NCBI GenBank assembly: GCA_025361735.1
Contig: JANYKD010000115.1
Location: 1 to 34,490, forward strand
Origin: Phycisphaerales bacterium
GTDB lineage: Bacteria > Planctomycetota > Phycisphaerae > Tepidisphaerales > Tepidisphaeraceae
Reading direction: 5' to 3'
DNA length: 34,490 nt
The notes beneath the pieces are model-generated. The model searched no databases and had not been told where the DNA came from. It worked only from the letters and a program-made list of their open reading frames with translations. This document shows positions 1 through 8,729 of this stretch, piece after piece (the stretch's first letter is position 1; each line of letters begins with the position of its first letter). A program made the translations under genes and the position numbers.

Positions 1-153
1 TTTCGGATATGGAGACTGGCGGCGGCCGACCCCGTGTCGTCCGTCCGCCGGCCTCTCTGCCATAAAGTCTACACAATCCCGCCACGCAAGGCCCTCCCAC
101 GCCCGCCACGGCGACAGCCGTTTAGTCCAACTCGACAGGAACTGGACTGGAAT

Positions 154-210
154 TGACATGGAAATGACCGAAAGTGACATGGAAATGACCGAAACTGACA
201 TGGAATTGAC
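154..210. repeat. 21-bp tandem repeat, about 2.7 copies
   Basis: Copy 1 is 154-174 and copy 2 is 175-195; they differ only at the last base. A third, degenerate partial copy runs from 196 to about 210. The core word is TGACATGGAAATGACCGAAA. The period is a multiple of three, but the open frames through it look spurious, so I treat it as a non-coding micro-repeat. Confidence 0.8.
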
Positions 211-289
211 GAGAGCTGGCGGTCAGTCGGTGGGAATGACGAAAGTCGATGGACGAATGACCAGAGAAGCACGAAGCACTAATGGTTCC

Positions 290-418
290 GGCGCGGCAAT
301 TTTTTCGGGCACATGGAGTAGCATAGGCGTCTCGCCTGTGTCAAAGTGCTCGGACACAGCCGAGACGGCCGTGCTACTTTCGTCGGCCTTGGCGTTCTCC
401 CGAAAAAATTGCCGTGCC
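290..418. repeat. MITE-like imperfect inverted repeat of about 129 bp
   Basis: The outer arms 290-309 and 399-418 are reverse complements at 19 of 20 positions. Inner arms 318-342 and 353-377 pair at 21 of 25 positions around a short loop. As RNA or single-stranded DNA this would fold into one long, interrupted hairpin. There is no transposase inside. It looks like a non-autonomous miniature element or a repetitive extragenic palindrome; which one cannot be told from a single copy. Confidence 0.75.
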
Positions 419-523
419 GAATGAGTCATGAACTCGTCGCGTGGCGGACGATGCGGGCGTGGGTTGTTAAAGAACCGGTCCGCCGGCGCGGGCCGAGAAG
501 GCGAGCCCTCTATCTATACGCGT

Positions 524-559
524 GGCGCTGCGCGCCCGGCGCTGTTGGCGCGCAGCGCT
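524..559. repeat. Strong GC-rich hairpin
   Basis: Arms 524-536 and 547-559 pair at 12 of 13 positions with a 10-nt loop. No T-tract follows on either side, so it is not a typical intrinsic terminator. A related GCGCGCAGCGCGC word lies near 635-650. Confidence 0.6.
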
Positions 560-823
560 GGAGGTACGAAAGCGGGTTTGGTGCTGGACAGGTGTGCCGA
601 AAGAATCTGCGCAAATTCATTAGCGCACAACCGTTGCGCGCAGCGCGCGGGAGTGGGATGGATTGTTAGTTGTGAGGGAGCAGGGGGTTATGGCGTGTAA
701 GGGTGGGAGAATGGCATTGTCAAGCGGCGAGGCCATATGATGCCAGTTGATGTGTTAATGATGCCTCCGCTGTTGATATACGGTTGGTAAGTCTCGATTG
801 CAGTGCGGGTTACGCCGCAGGAA

Positions 824-842
824 GGCCAGCGGGACGCTGGCC
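824..842. repeat. Short perfect hairpin, 8-bp stem
   Basis: GGCCAGCG at 824-831 pairs perfectly with CGCTGGCC at 835-842 across a 3-nt loop. No T-run follows. It resembles an extragenic palindromic word rather than a terminator. Confidence 0.5.
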
Positions 843-1050
843 CCACTGCTGGGGCGGGAGTATGTCCAGAGCGTCACACACCTGATTGTTGAAGGGCGAC
901 CTTCGTGGTTGCGTGGGGCCGGGGTGCGGGGTTATCATTTGCCCATCCCAATGGACAAGCCCCTGTTCCGTCGCAACTTGCGCTTACGCCCGACAGAAAA
1001 GCCGGCTTTCCCGTTCCGGTTGATCGCATCGCGTTTGGAGACATGTTTTC

Positions 1051-2712
1051 ATGACTGATCGATCCGCACAAGAGTTCTTACGCGACCTCGACCGAAAACT
1101 CTGGTCGGCCGCCGACCAGCTCCGCGCCAGCCTCGACGCTGCCGTGTACAAACACGCCGTCCTGGGCCTCATCTTCCTGAAGTATGTCTCGGATTCCTTC
1201 GCCGCCCGGCAGGCGGAGATCGACAAACAGCTTCGCAATCCCAAGAGCGACTACTATCTCGATCCCGCCGACTACGGCACCCCGGCCAAGTACGAGGCCG
1301 CCATCGCCGCCGAACTCGAAGACCGCGACTACTACGCCGAGAAGAACGTCTTCTGGGTTCCGGCGCTTGCGCGCTGGAAGACGTTGCAGGACAGCGCCAA
1401 GCTTCCCCAGGGCACCGAGATCACGGTCAAGAACGGCAAGACCAGCAAGTACAAGATCACCTCGACCGGCAAGTTGATTGATGATGCTCTGGACGCCGTG
1501 GAGAAGGAGAATCCCCGGCTCAAGAACGTACTCAACAAGACCTACACACAGTTGCAGATCAACCCGTCGAATCTGGCCGGTCTGATCGACCTGATCGCCA
1601 CGATCCCGTTCGAGCATGCCAACCTGCACGCCAAGGATATCCTCGGGCACGTTTACGAGTATTTCCTGGGGCAGTTTGCGCTGGCCGAGGGAAAGAAGGG
1701 CGGGCAATACTTCACGCCCAAGTCGATTGTCAGCCTGATTGTGCAGATGCTGGAGCCGTACAACGGGCGGGTGTATGACCCGGCGATGGGGTCCGGCGGG
1801 TTCTTTGTGCAGAGCGAGAAGTTCATCGAGGAGCACGGCGGGAAGCTCGGGAACATCAGCGTTTACGGGCAGGAATCCAACCCCACCACCTGGCGGCTGG
1901 CCGCCATGAACATGGCGATTCGCGGGATCGACTTCAACTTCGGCAAGGAGCCGGCCAACAGTTTCACCCAGGATCAGCACCCCGACCTGCGGGCCGACTA
2001 CGTCATGGCCAACCCACCCTTCAACATCAGTGACTGGTGGGACGGCAAACTCGAAGGCGACGCCCGCTGGAAATACGGCACGCCCCCCAAGGGCAACGCG
2101 AACTTCGCCTGGCTGCAGCACATGCTCTATCACCTGGCCCCCCATGGCTCGATGGCGTTGCTCCTGGCCAACGGCAGCATGTCGAGCAACTCCGGCGGCG
2201 AAGGAGAAATCCGCCAGGCACTGGTCGAGAATGACCTGGTCGAGTGTATGGTCGCTCTTCCGGGGCAGCTTTTTACCAACACGCAGATTCCCGCCTGCAT
2301 CTGGTTCCTGACCAAATCGAAGAAAGCACGCGGCGAGTTCCGCGACCGCAGCGGGCAAGTGCTCTTCATCGACGCCCGCAAGATCGGCTACATGGTGGAC
2401 CGCGTCCTCCGCGCCTTCACGGCCGAAGACCTCCAGAAGATCGTCGGCACGTTCGCCGCGTGGAAACGCGGTAAGGGTTACGCTGACGTTCCCGGCTTCT
2501 GCAAGTCTGCCAAGCTGGTGGACATGGCCAGCCACGGCTACGTCCTGACCCCGGGCCGGTACGTCGGCGCCGAGGAAGTCGAAGACGACGGCGAGCCGTT
2601 TGAAGAGAAGATGGCGCGGCTGGTGGCGGAGTTGAATGGTCAGTTTGCCGAATCGGCGAAGCTGGAGAAGGCGATCAAAGCCAATCTTGGGGGGCTGGGA
2701 TATGGCAATTAG
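1051..2712 (+). CDS. hsdM: Type I restriction-modification system methyltransferase subunit HsdM
   Basis: This is the N6-adenine DNA methyltransferase subunit, which forms the M2S modification core with HsdS and the full nuclease with HsdR. The 553-residue product is of ordinary length for HsdM. The N-terminal helical HsdM domain covers roughly residues 5-150. The SAM-binding motif I is DPAMGSGG starting at Asp243, and the catalytic motif IV is NPPF starting at Asn321, as expected for a gamma-class adenine methylase. The ATG start is supported by GGAG at 1037-1040. Its end overlaps the hsdS start by 11 bp, so the two are translationally coupled. The N-terminal residues and both catalytic motifs look intact, and I see no frameshift. 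The flanking non-coding repeats and absence of neighbouring housekeeping genes fit horizontal acquisition, which is inference. Confidence 0.97.
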   Translation: MTDRSAQEFLRDLDRKLWSAADQLRASLDAAVYKHAVLGLIFLKYVSDSFAARQAEIDKQLRNPKSDYYLDPADYGTPAKYEAAIAAELEDRDYYAEKNVFWVPALARWKTLQDSAKLPQGTEITVKNGKTSKYKITSTGKLIDDALDAVEKENPRLKNVLNKTYTQLQINPSNLAGLIDLIATIPFEHANLHAKDILGHVYEYFLGQFALAEGKKGGQYFTPKSIVSLIVQMLEPYNGRVYDPAMGSGGFFVQSEKFIEEHGGKLGNISVYGQESNPTTWRLAAMNMAIRGIDFNFGKEPANSFTQDQHPDLRADYVMANPPFNISDWWDGKLEGDARWKYGTPPKGNANFAWLQHMLYHLAPHGSMALLLANGSMSSNSGGEGEIRQALVENDLVECMVALPGQLFTNTQIPACIWFLTKSKKARGEFRDRSGQVLFIDARKIGYMVDRVLRAFTAEDLQKIVGTFAAWKRGKGYADVPGFCKSAKLVDMASHGYVLTPGRYVGAEEVEDDGEPFEEKMARLVAELNGQFAESAKLEKAIKANLGGLGYGN

Positions 2713-4051
2713 AGGTCGCATTTGTCCAACGGTGGCGAACCTGCCCGACGGGTGGCAGGTTCAGGGGCTCGCCCATATCTGCACGAAGATCGGCACGGGT
2801 GCGACCCCGCGAGGCGGGCGCGAGGTGTATCTCGGCTCCCGCGTCTCACACGCCCTTGTTCGTAGCCAGAACGTGTTTGATCGCCATTTCGATAGAGACG
2901 GGCTGGCGTTCATCTCCAATCAGAACGCGATGGAGCTTCGGAACGCGGAGATCCAGTCAGGTGACGTGCTGCTCAACATAACCGGAGACGGAGTCACGTT
3001 TGGACGAGCCTGCATCATTCCTGACGACATCCTCCCAGCGTGCGTTAACCAGCACGTCTCGATTATCCGTCCTGATCGTCGAGAGTGTGACCCCGGCTAC
3101 CTTCTGTCGCTCCTGACGCATCCGGCATCAAAAGATTACATCGAGTCGTTCAATGCAGGAGGAAGCCGCAGAGCGATAACGAAAGGCCACATCGAATCAT
3201 TCCAGATTCCCCTTCCTCCCCTCCCCGAACAAAAGCGGATCGCCCACATTCTCGGCACGCTGGACGACAAGATCGAGTTGAACCGGCGGATGAACCAGAC
3301 GCTGGAGGCGATGGCGCGGGCGTTGTTCCAGAGCTGGTTCGTGGATTTCGACCCCGTCCGCGCTAAGCAACAAGGCTGCCAGCCCGCCGGCATGGACGCC
3401 GCCATCGCCGCCCTGTTTCCGTCCAAGTTTGAAGACTCGGAACTGGGGACGATTCCAAAGGGGTGGAAGGTCGAGTCATTGTCCAGACTTTGTGAACTCG
3501 GACGTGGTTCCTCTCCTCGGCCAATCAACGACTACATGAATGGTGAGGTTCCGTGGGTCAAGATCGCGGATGCCACGGCCGCAGGCGGTCCGTTCCTATT
3601 TGAAACGAAAGAGAAGGTTACAAGGGCCGGATCCGAAATGAGCGTTGCGGTTGCCCCTGGGGATTTAATTCTCTCAAATAGCGCGACGTGCGGTATTCCC
3701 ATGTTCATCGAGCTGCACGGCTGCATTCATGACGGGTGGCTCTATTTCAAACATCTCCGTTCCATCTCGAAGCACTATCTCTTCCATGTTCTCATCGAAT
3801 TGGCCGGGCACCTGGTGCAAATCGCCGATGGTTCAGTTCAGAAGAACCTCAACATCAACTTGGTAGGTCAACAACATGTGTTGATCCCACCGAAGGCCGT
3901 TATGGATGCCTTCGACGCGCACGCGATTGGACTATTTGCCAAGATGCGCATGAATGGCGTCGAAGCCCGCACCCTCGCCACCTTGCGGGACGTGTTGTTG
4001 CCAATGTTGCTGAGCGGCGAGAACGTATTCTCCCTTCAAGAGGCAGTCTAA
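2702..4051 (+). CDS. hsdS: Type I restriction-modification specificity subunit HsdS
   Basis: This 449-residue protein selects the bipartite DNA target for methylation and cleavage. It shows the classical two-half layout: a first target-recognition domain at about residues 1-165, a central conserved helical region at about 168-225 containing PLPPLPEQKRIAHIL and ALFQSWFVDFDPV, a second recognition domain at about 226-425, and a C-terminal conserved segment with LRDVLLPMLLSGE. I chose the ATG at 2702, which overlaps the end of hsdM. An in-frame ATG at 2636 lies deep within hsdM and would add residues with no family match. The target sequence cannot be predicted from this alone. Both recognition domains are present, so the subunit should be functional. 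Confidence 0.96.
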   Translation: MAIRGRICPTVANLPDGWQVQGLAHICTKIGTGATPRGGREVYLGSRVSHALVRSQNVFDRHFDRDGLAFISNQNAMELRNAEIQSGDVLLNITGDGVTFGRACIIPDDILPACVNQHVSIIRPDRRECDPGYLLSLLTHPASKDYIESFNAGGSRRAITKGHIESFQIPLPPLPEQKRIAHILGTLDDKIELNRRMNQTLEAMARALFQSWFVDFDPVRAKQQGCQPAGMDAAIAALFPSKFEDSELGTIPKGWKVESLSRLCELGRGSSPRPINDYMNGEVPWVKIADATAAGGPFLFETKEKVTRAGSEMSVAVAPGDLILSNSATCGIPMFIELHGCIHDGWLYFKHLRSISKHYLFHVLIELAGHLVQIADGSVQKNLNINLVGQQHVLIPPKAVMDAFDAHAIGLFAKMRMNGVEARTLATLRDVLLPMLLSGENVFSLQEAV

Positions 4052-4054
4052 AAG

Positions 4055-5494
4055 ATGGCAACGGCAGATTTGACAACGGCAACGATTGGCGTGATCACCG
4101 CGCTACCCAAAGAGTACGCGGCGGTTCGTGAAGTCTTCGGGTGCAAGCCAGAAGTTAGCCTCCCGGGAAGGGGAGCGGGTCGCAAGTATTCGATCGCGAG
4201 ACTAAAGACCAAGACAGGTGCCGACCACGTTATCGCCGTCGCCCTTCTCAATGACATGGGGAATAACCCAGCTGCCATTCGAGCCACGTTGATGAAGCAG
4301 CATTGTCCAAATGTCGAACACATTCTGATGGTGGGGATTGCCGGCGCGATACCGAACCCCAACAAGCCCGGCGAGCATGTACGTTTAGGTGACCTCATCA
4401 TCTCCAATCGAAACGGGGTTGTGCAGTACGACTTCGTTATGGAGAGGCCCGAAGAGACGGAACACAGGCACCCTCCTCGCCCTCCAGGCGCGGCACTGCT
4501 CGATGCAGTCAATTCGCTCAGGACCGAAGAGGCGTTGGAAAGGTATCCGTGGGAGAAGTACATCGCCAAATATGCGCAGAAGCGATCGGCATGGAAGCGG
4601 CCCATGGCTAAGACGGATACGCTTCAAGACGATGTCAAACCAGGCGATCCCACCGCCCACCCAAACGACCCGGACCGAAGACGGGGCAAGCCGCGAGTCT
4701 TTCATGGTCCGATCGCATCCGCGAACAAGCTGCTCAAGAAGCCCGAAGTCCGAGATGGACTGCGTGACAAGTTCAAAGTCAAAGCGGTCGAAATGGAGGG
4801 ATCGGGAATCGCAGACGCCTCTTGGAATCTGGAGCTTGGGTATCTGGTCGTCAGAGGGGCATGCGATTACTGCAATCCGATTAAGGGCGACGATTGGCAA
4901 AAGTACGCGGCCTTAATCGCTGCGGCGTACGCGAGATGTGTCATCGAGGCGATGCCGTGGGCTGCAGAGACCCATCAAATTGGTAACCAGTCGAGTGGCA
5001 AGAAGAACAAGGTACTTTCAACTTCTGAAGTGAAAGTTAGGCGGGCGCGGGACCTAGGACTTCTCAAAGAGGTTTTCGAGTGGCTGCATGAGGGGATTCT
5101 TCTCCAGTTCTTCGCACGGATCGAGATGGAGCGAATTACATTCTCCGGTCTCACCTCATTCGAAGGATTCAAGATAGTCGTGACAAGGCCAGGTTTCAAG
5201 CTGTACGACGTGAAGCTGCGCAACCGCATCCAAAGCCTCTATAAGACGTGGGTCGATTGCGTTCTGTTCGTAGACATGATGGATGTATCCAACAATGGAC
5301 GGGAACTATTTTTTCGCATGCCAGGTGATGTTTTTGTCTCTCTAGATCAGGAACGTGCCGTGACGAAGATTCGGAAAGCGAGTCAGCCAATGCGCAAGGC
5401 GCTGGACGATCTATACTCCTATGTCCACTCCAACTACATGGAAATTGACATATCCAAGACGGGCAAAACTGCGCTAGCCGCAGCTCGGGCCTAG
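4055..5494 (+). CDS. Nucleoside phosphorylase/nucleosidase-fold protein embedded in the hsd operon (candidate defence effector)
   Basis: The N-terminal 300 residues look like the PNP/UDP phosphorylase and MTA/SAH nucleosidase superfamily. There is IGVITALPKEYAAVREVF at about residues 10-27, a glycine-rich MVGIAGAIPN loop followed by GEHVRLGDLI near 90-115, the VEMEG ribose-binding motif at 245-249, and an Asp at 271 in VRGACDYC at the usual place of the purine-contacting catalytic Asp. An insertion of about 90 residues separates the loop from VEMEG. Residues from about 320 to 479 form a second domain I do not recognise; it has no obvious membrane segment. The gene starts 3 bp after hsdS and ends 6 bp before hsdR, so it is probably co-transcribed and coupled. 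PNP-fold effectors in some anti-phage systems (for example Detocs) degrade ATP; a similar role here is inference. A plain salvage enzyme is the alternative, but the location and extra domain argue against it. Confidence 0.85.
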   Translation: MATADLTTATIGVITALPKEYAAVREVFGCKPEVSLPGRGAGRKYSIARLKTKTGADHVIAVALLNDMGNNPAAIRATLMKQHCPNVEHILMVGIAGAIPNPNKPGEHVRLGDLIISNRNGVVQYDFVMERPEETEHRHPPRPPGAALLDAVNSLRTEEALERYPWEKYIAKYAQKRSAWKRPMAKTDTLQDDVKPGDPTAHPNDPDRRRGKPRVFHGPIASANKLLKKPEVRDGLRDKFKVKAVEMEGSGIADASWNLELGYLVVRGACDYCNPIKGDDWQKYAALIAAAYARCVIEAMPWAAETHQIGNQSSGKKNKVLSTSEVKVRRARDLGLLKEVFEWLHEGILLQFFARIEMERITFSGLTSFEGFKIVVTRPGFKLYDVKLRNRIQSLYKTWVDCVLFVDMMDVSNNGRELFFRMPGDVFVSLDQERAVTKIRKASQPMRKALDDLYSYVHSNYMEIDISKTGKTALAAARA

Positions 5495-5500
5495 GACTCT

Positions 5501-8500
5501 ATGATCACCGAAGACCAACTCGAACAACTCGCCCTCACCTGGTTTCAAGAATCCGGCTGGTCGTATCTTCCTGGGCCAAATATCGCTCCCGATGGCCCGA
5601 AGGCCGAACGGGCGGACTACCGAACCGTGGTGCTCAAGGCCCGACTGGCGTCTGCCGTGGCGAGGTTCAACCCCAAGCTCCCGCTGGCGGCAGTGGAGGA
5701 AGTGGTTCACCTGGTGATGACGGCCGACCATCCCAGCCTGATCCAGAGCAATCGCGCGCTGCACAAACTGCTGACCGATGGCGTGAAGATCGAGTACACC
5801 AATGCCAAGGGCGAGAAGGAGACCGATCACGCGCAGTTGATCGACTTTAACAACCCGGCGAACAACGACTTTCTGGTGGTGAACCAGTTCACCACTACCG
5901 GCACCAAGAAGCCGCGCCGGCCGGATATTGTGGTGTTTGTCAACGGGTTGCCGCTGGCGGTGGTGGAACTGAAGAACCCGGCGGATGCGAATGCGGATGT
6001 GTGGGAGGCGTACGCCCAGTTCCAGACGTACAAGGATGAGATTGCGGACCTGTTCGTCTTCAACGAGGCGCTGGTGGTGAGCGATGGGACCAACGCCCGC
6101 ATCGGGGCGCTGACGGCCAGCAAAGAGTGGTACATGCCGTGGCGGACGATCGGCGGGGCCAAGGACCAGCCGGTGCTGGAGTTTGAATTGGAGAAGGTCG
6201 TGCGGGGGTTCTTCCGGCCGGATTTGTTTCTGGATTACGTGCGATATTTCGTGCTGTTCGAGCAGAACGGGGACGATATCGTCAAGAAGATCGCGGGGTA
6301 TCACCAGTTTCACGGCGTGCGTGAGGCGGTGGCGGCGACGGTAAGAGCGGCCGGGGACGGCCGCGCTCCCGGGCATGGCAAGGCCGGTGTCTTCTGGCAC
6401 ACCCAAGGCTCCGGCAAGAGTATTTCCATGGCGATGTACGCGGGGAAGCTGTTGCAACAGCCGGCCATGAACAACCCGACGATTGTCGTCGTGACCGATC
6501 GGAACGATCTGGATGGGCAGTTGTTTGCCCAGTTCAGCGCGGCGAAGGATCTGTTGCGGCAGACGCCCGAGCAGGCCGACAGCCGCGAGGAACTGCGCGA
6601 GAAGCTGGCGGCGCGGCAGTCGGGCGGGATCATCTTCACCACCGTGCAGAAGTTTTCGCTGCTGGATGGCGAGAAAGACCACCCGAAACTGTGCGACCGG
6701 CGGAACGTCGTTGTGATTTCGGATGAAGCCCATCGCAGCCAGTACGGGCTCAAGGCCCGACTGGACATCAAGAAGAACAAGTATGTTTACGGATATGCCA
6801 GGCACCTGCGCGATGCGCTGCCGGGGGCGGCGTTCATCGGGTTCACCGGGACGCCGATTGCCCTGGAGGACAAGGACACGCGCGGCGTATTCGGCGAGTA
6901 CGTCAGCATCTATGACATTCAGGATGCGGTGGATGACAAGGCGACGGTGCAGATCTACTACGAAAGCCGGCTGGCGAAGCTGGACATCAACCAGGACCAG
7001 ATCGACAAGCTGAACCAGGATGTGGAGGAAGTGATCGAGGATGAGGAGGATGTGGCCGCCCGGGAGGACACCAAGAGCAAGTGGGCGGAGTTGGCGAAGT
7101 TGGTGGGCGCCCAGCCCAGGCTGGAGCAGGTGGCGCGGGACCTGGTTGCCCATTACGAGACACGGACAAGTGCGATCGAAGGCAAGGCGATGATTGTCGC
7201 CATGAGCCGGGATATCTGCGTGGGGCTGTTTGACGAGATCATCAAGCTGCGGCCGGATTGGAAGGGGACGAAGCTTGTGAAGGATGGCAAGGAGATCGGC
7301 TACAACCCGGAGGATGGGGCGATCCGCATCATCATGACCGGCAACGCAACCGACCGGCCGGGATTGCAGGAGCACGTCTTCACCAAGGCTCAGAAGAAGC
7401 GGTTGGAGAAGCGGTTCAAGGACCCCAAGGACCCGCTGCGGATCGTGATCGTGCGCGATATGTGGTTGACCGGCTTCGATGCCCCGTGCTGTCACACGAT
7501 GTACGTTGACAAGCCGATGCAGGGGCACGGGCTGATGCAGGCGATCGCCCGGGTGAACCGCGTATTCAAGGACAAGCCCGGCGGGCTGGTGGTGGATTAC
7601 ATCGGCATCGCGGCCGAGTTGAAGCGGGCCTTGCGGGTCTACACCGACGCCAAGGGCAAGGGCCAGCCGACCGTGCGGGCCGAGGACGGGCTGCGGATTC
7701 TCCGCGAGAAGATGGACAGCGTGCGGGGGATGATGCATGGGTTTGACTACAGCGACTTTGAGGATGATCCGATGTCGCTGCTGGTGCCCGCGACCGAACA
7801 CCTGCTGAAACTGCGGGATGGGAAGAAGCGGTTTCTGGACGTGATGGCCTCGATCACGCGGGCCTATTCGCTCTGTGCGACCCTGGACGAGGCGGCCGAG
7901 CTGACGACGGAAATCGCCTTCTTCGGCGCGATTCGCGCCGTGCTTGTGAAACACACGAGCGTTGACCGCAAGCGCACGGAGGAAGAGAAGAACTCCGCGC
8001 TGAAACAGATTCTGGACAACGCCGTGGTGTCGGAAGGGGTGGTCGACATTTTCGCCCTGGCGGGCGTGGAGCAGCCGAATATCGGGCTGTTGTCCGACGA
8101 GTTTCTGGAAGATATCGGCAAGATGCCCGCGAAGAACCTGGCCGTTGAGTTGTTGGAGCGGCTGTTGCGCGACCAGATCCGGTCGAGCACGCGCGGCAAT
8201 GTCGTGCAGGAGAGGAAGTTCAGCGAACGATTGCTGGAGGCGATTCGCAAATATCACAACCGGGCCATCGAGACCAGGCAGGTGATCGAAGAACTGATTG
8301 CGATGGCGAAGGATTTCAAGACCGCAATTCAGCGGAACCAATCGCTGGGGCTGCACGCCGACGAGGTCGCCTTCTATGACGCGCTGGCCGAACGCCCTGA
8401 AGTGCTCAAGGACATGGGCGACCAGACGCTCAAGAAGCTGGCGGTGGAGCTTACCGAAAGACTTCGCCAGAGCACGACGGTTGACTGGCAGGTGCGCGAC

Positions 8501-8647
8501 AGCGTGCGAGCGCAAATGCGGCTGCTCATCAAGCGGCTGCTCCGCAAGTACAAGTATCCGCCCGAGGGACAGGATGATGCGGTTAAACTCGTGCTCCTCC
8601 AGGCCGAAGCGCTGGCGGATGCCTGGTCGGCGGAGCACGGATCGTAG
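5501..8647 (+). CDS. hsdR: Type I restriction endonuclease subunit HsdR
   Basis: This 1048-residue motor and nuclease subunit translocates DNA with ATP and cuts unmodified DNA. The N-terminal nuclease domain has a PD-(D/E)xK site: Asp142 in RRPDIVVF and Glu156-x-Lys158 in VVELKNP. The superfamily 2 helicase core follows, with Walker A HTQGSGKS (Lys306), DEAH at residues 408-411, and FTGTPI as motif III. Later helicase motifs include MWLTGFDAP and QAIARVNR. The C-terminal part is helical, with many charged residues, and likely contacts the methylase core. Length and motif order are typical and complete. It starts 6 bp after the phosphorylase-fold gene. Being separated from hsdM-hsdS by one unrelated gene is common in type I loci, where accessory genes often lie in that slot. 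Confidence 0.97.
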   Translation: MITEDQLEQLALTWFQESGWSYLPGPNIAPDGPKAERADYRTVVLKARLASAVARFNPKLPLAAVEEVVHLVMTADHPSLIQSNRALHKLLTDGVKIEYTNAKGEKETDHAQLIDFNNPANNDFLVVNQFTTTGTKKPRRPDIVVFVNGLPLAVVELKNPADANADVWEAYAQFQTYKDEIADLFVFNEALVVSDGTNARIGALTASKEWYMPWRTIGGAKDQPVLEFELEKVVRGFFRPDLFLDYVRYFVLFEQNGDDIVKKIAGYHQFHGVREAVAATVRAAGDGRAPGHGKAGVFWHTQGSGKSISMAMYAGKLLQQPAMNNPTIVVVTDRNDLDGQLFAQFSAAKDLLRQTPEQADSREELREKLAARQSGGIIFTTVQKFSLLDGEKDHPKLCDRRNVVVISDEAHRSQYGLKARLDIKKNKYVYGYARHLRDALPGAAFIGFTGTPIALEDKDTRGVFGEYVSIYDIQDAVDDKATVQIYYESRLAKLDINQDQIDKLNQDVEEVIEDEEDVAAREDTKSKWAELAKLVGAQPRLEQVARDLVAHYETRTSAIEGKAMIVAMSRDICVGLFDEIIKLRPDWKGTKLVKDGKEIGYNPEDGAIRIIMTGNATDRPGLQEHVFTKAQKKRLEKRFKDPKDPLRIVIVRDMWLTGFDAPCCHTMYVDKPMQGHGLMQAIARVNRVFKDKPGGLVVDYIGIAAELKRALRVYTDAKGKGQPTVRAEDGLRILREKMDSVRGMMHGFDYSDFEDDPMSLLVPATEHLLKLRDGKKRFLDVMASITRAYSLCATLDEAAELTTEIAFFGAIRAVLVKHTSVDRKRTEEEKNSALKQILDNAVVSEGVVDIFALAGVEQPNIGLLSDEFLEDIGKMPAKNLAVELLERLLRDQIRSSTRGNVVQERKFSERLLEAIRKYHNRAIETRQVIEELIAMAKDFKTAIQRNQSLGLHADEVAFYDALAERPEVLKDMGDQTLKKLAVELTERLRQSTTVDWQVRDSVRAQMRLLIKRLLRKYKYPPEGQDDAVKLVLLQAEALADAWSAEHGS

Positions 8648-8729
8648 CGGCGGTACGCCCCATTCCACTGGCGCGGATGGCCGGGCGATGCGCTGCGGTG
8701 GGCGGGAAATCTGGTAAGTTGCGGGCCTC

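Larger units (their letters stand above)
1..1050. other. Non-coding region upstream of the restriction locus
   Basis: I find no convincing gene in this stretch. The short open frames here lack family motifs and ribosome binding sites and overlap on both strands. It does hold a 21-bp tandem repeat, a MITE-like inverted repeat and two strong hairpins, listed separately. The density of repeats just before a restriction-modification locus suggests a mobile or rearranged border, which is inference. I see no tRNA, integrase gene or clear attachment site. Confidence 0.6.

Noticed and set aside
154-424. Possible small protein across the 21-bp repeats
   Set aside because: The frame has no ribosome binding site, opposite-strand frames are equally long, and it crosses the MITE-like inverted repeat.
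524-559. Intrinsic terminator upstream of hsdM
   Set aside because: The stem is strong but no T-tract follows on either strand and no gene is seen ending next to it.
1078-2721. Long open frame on the - strand opposite hsdM
   Set aside because: It mirrors a real methylase gene codon for codon; its translation has no motif and is a by-product of GC-rich third positions. The same applies to long - strand frames over hsdR (5474-8839), fliF, fliI, cysA and metY.
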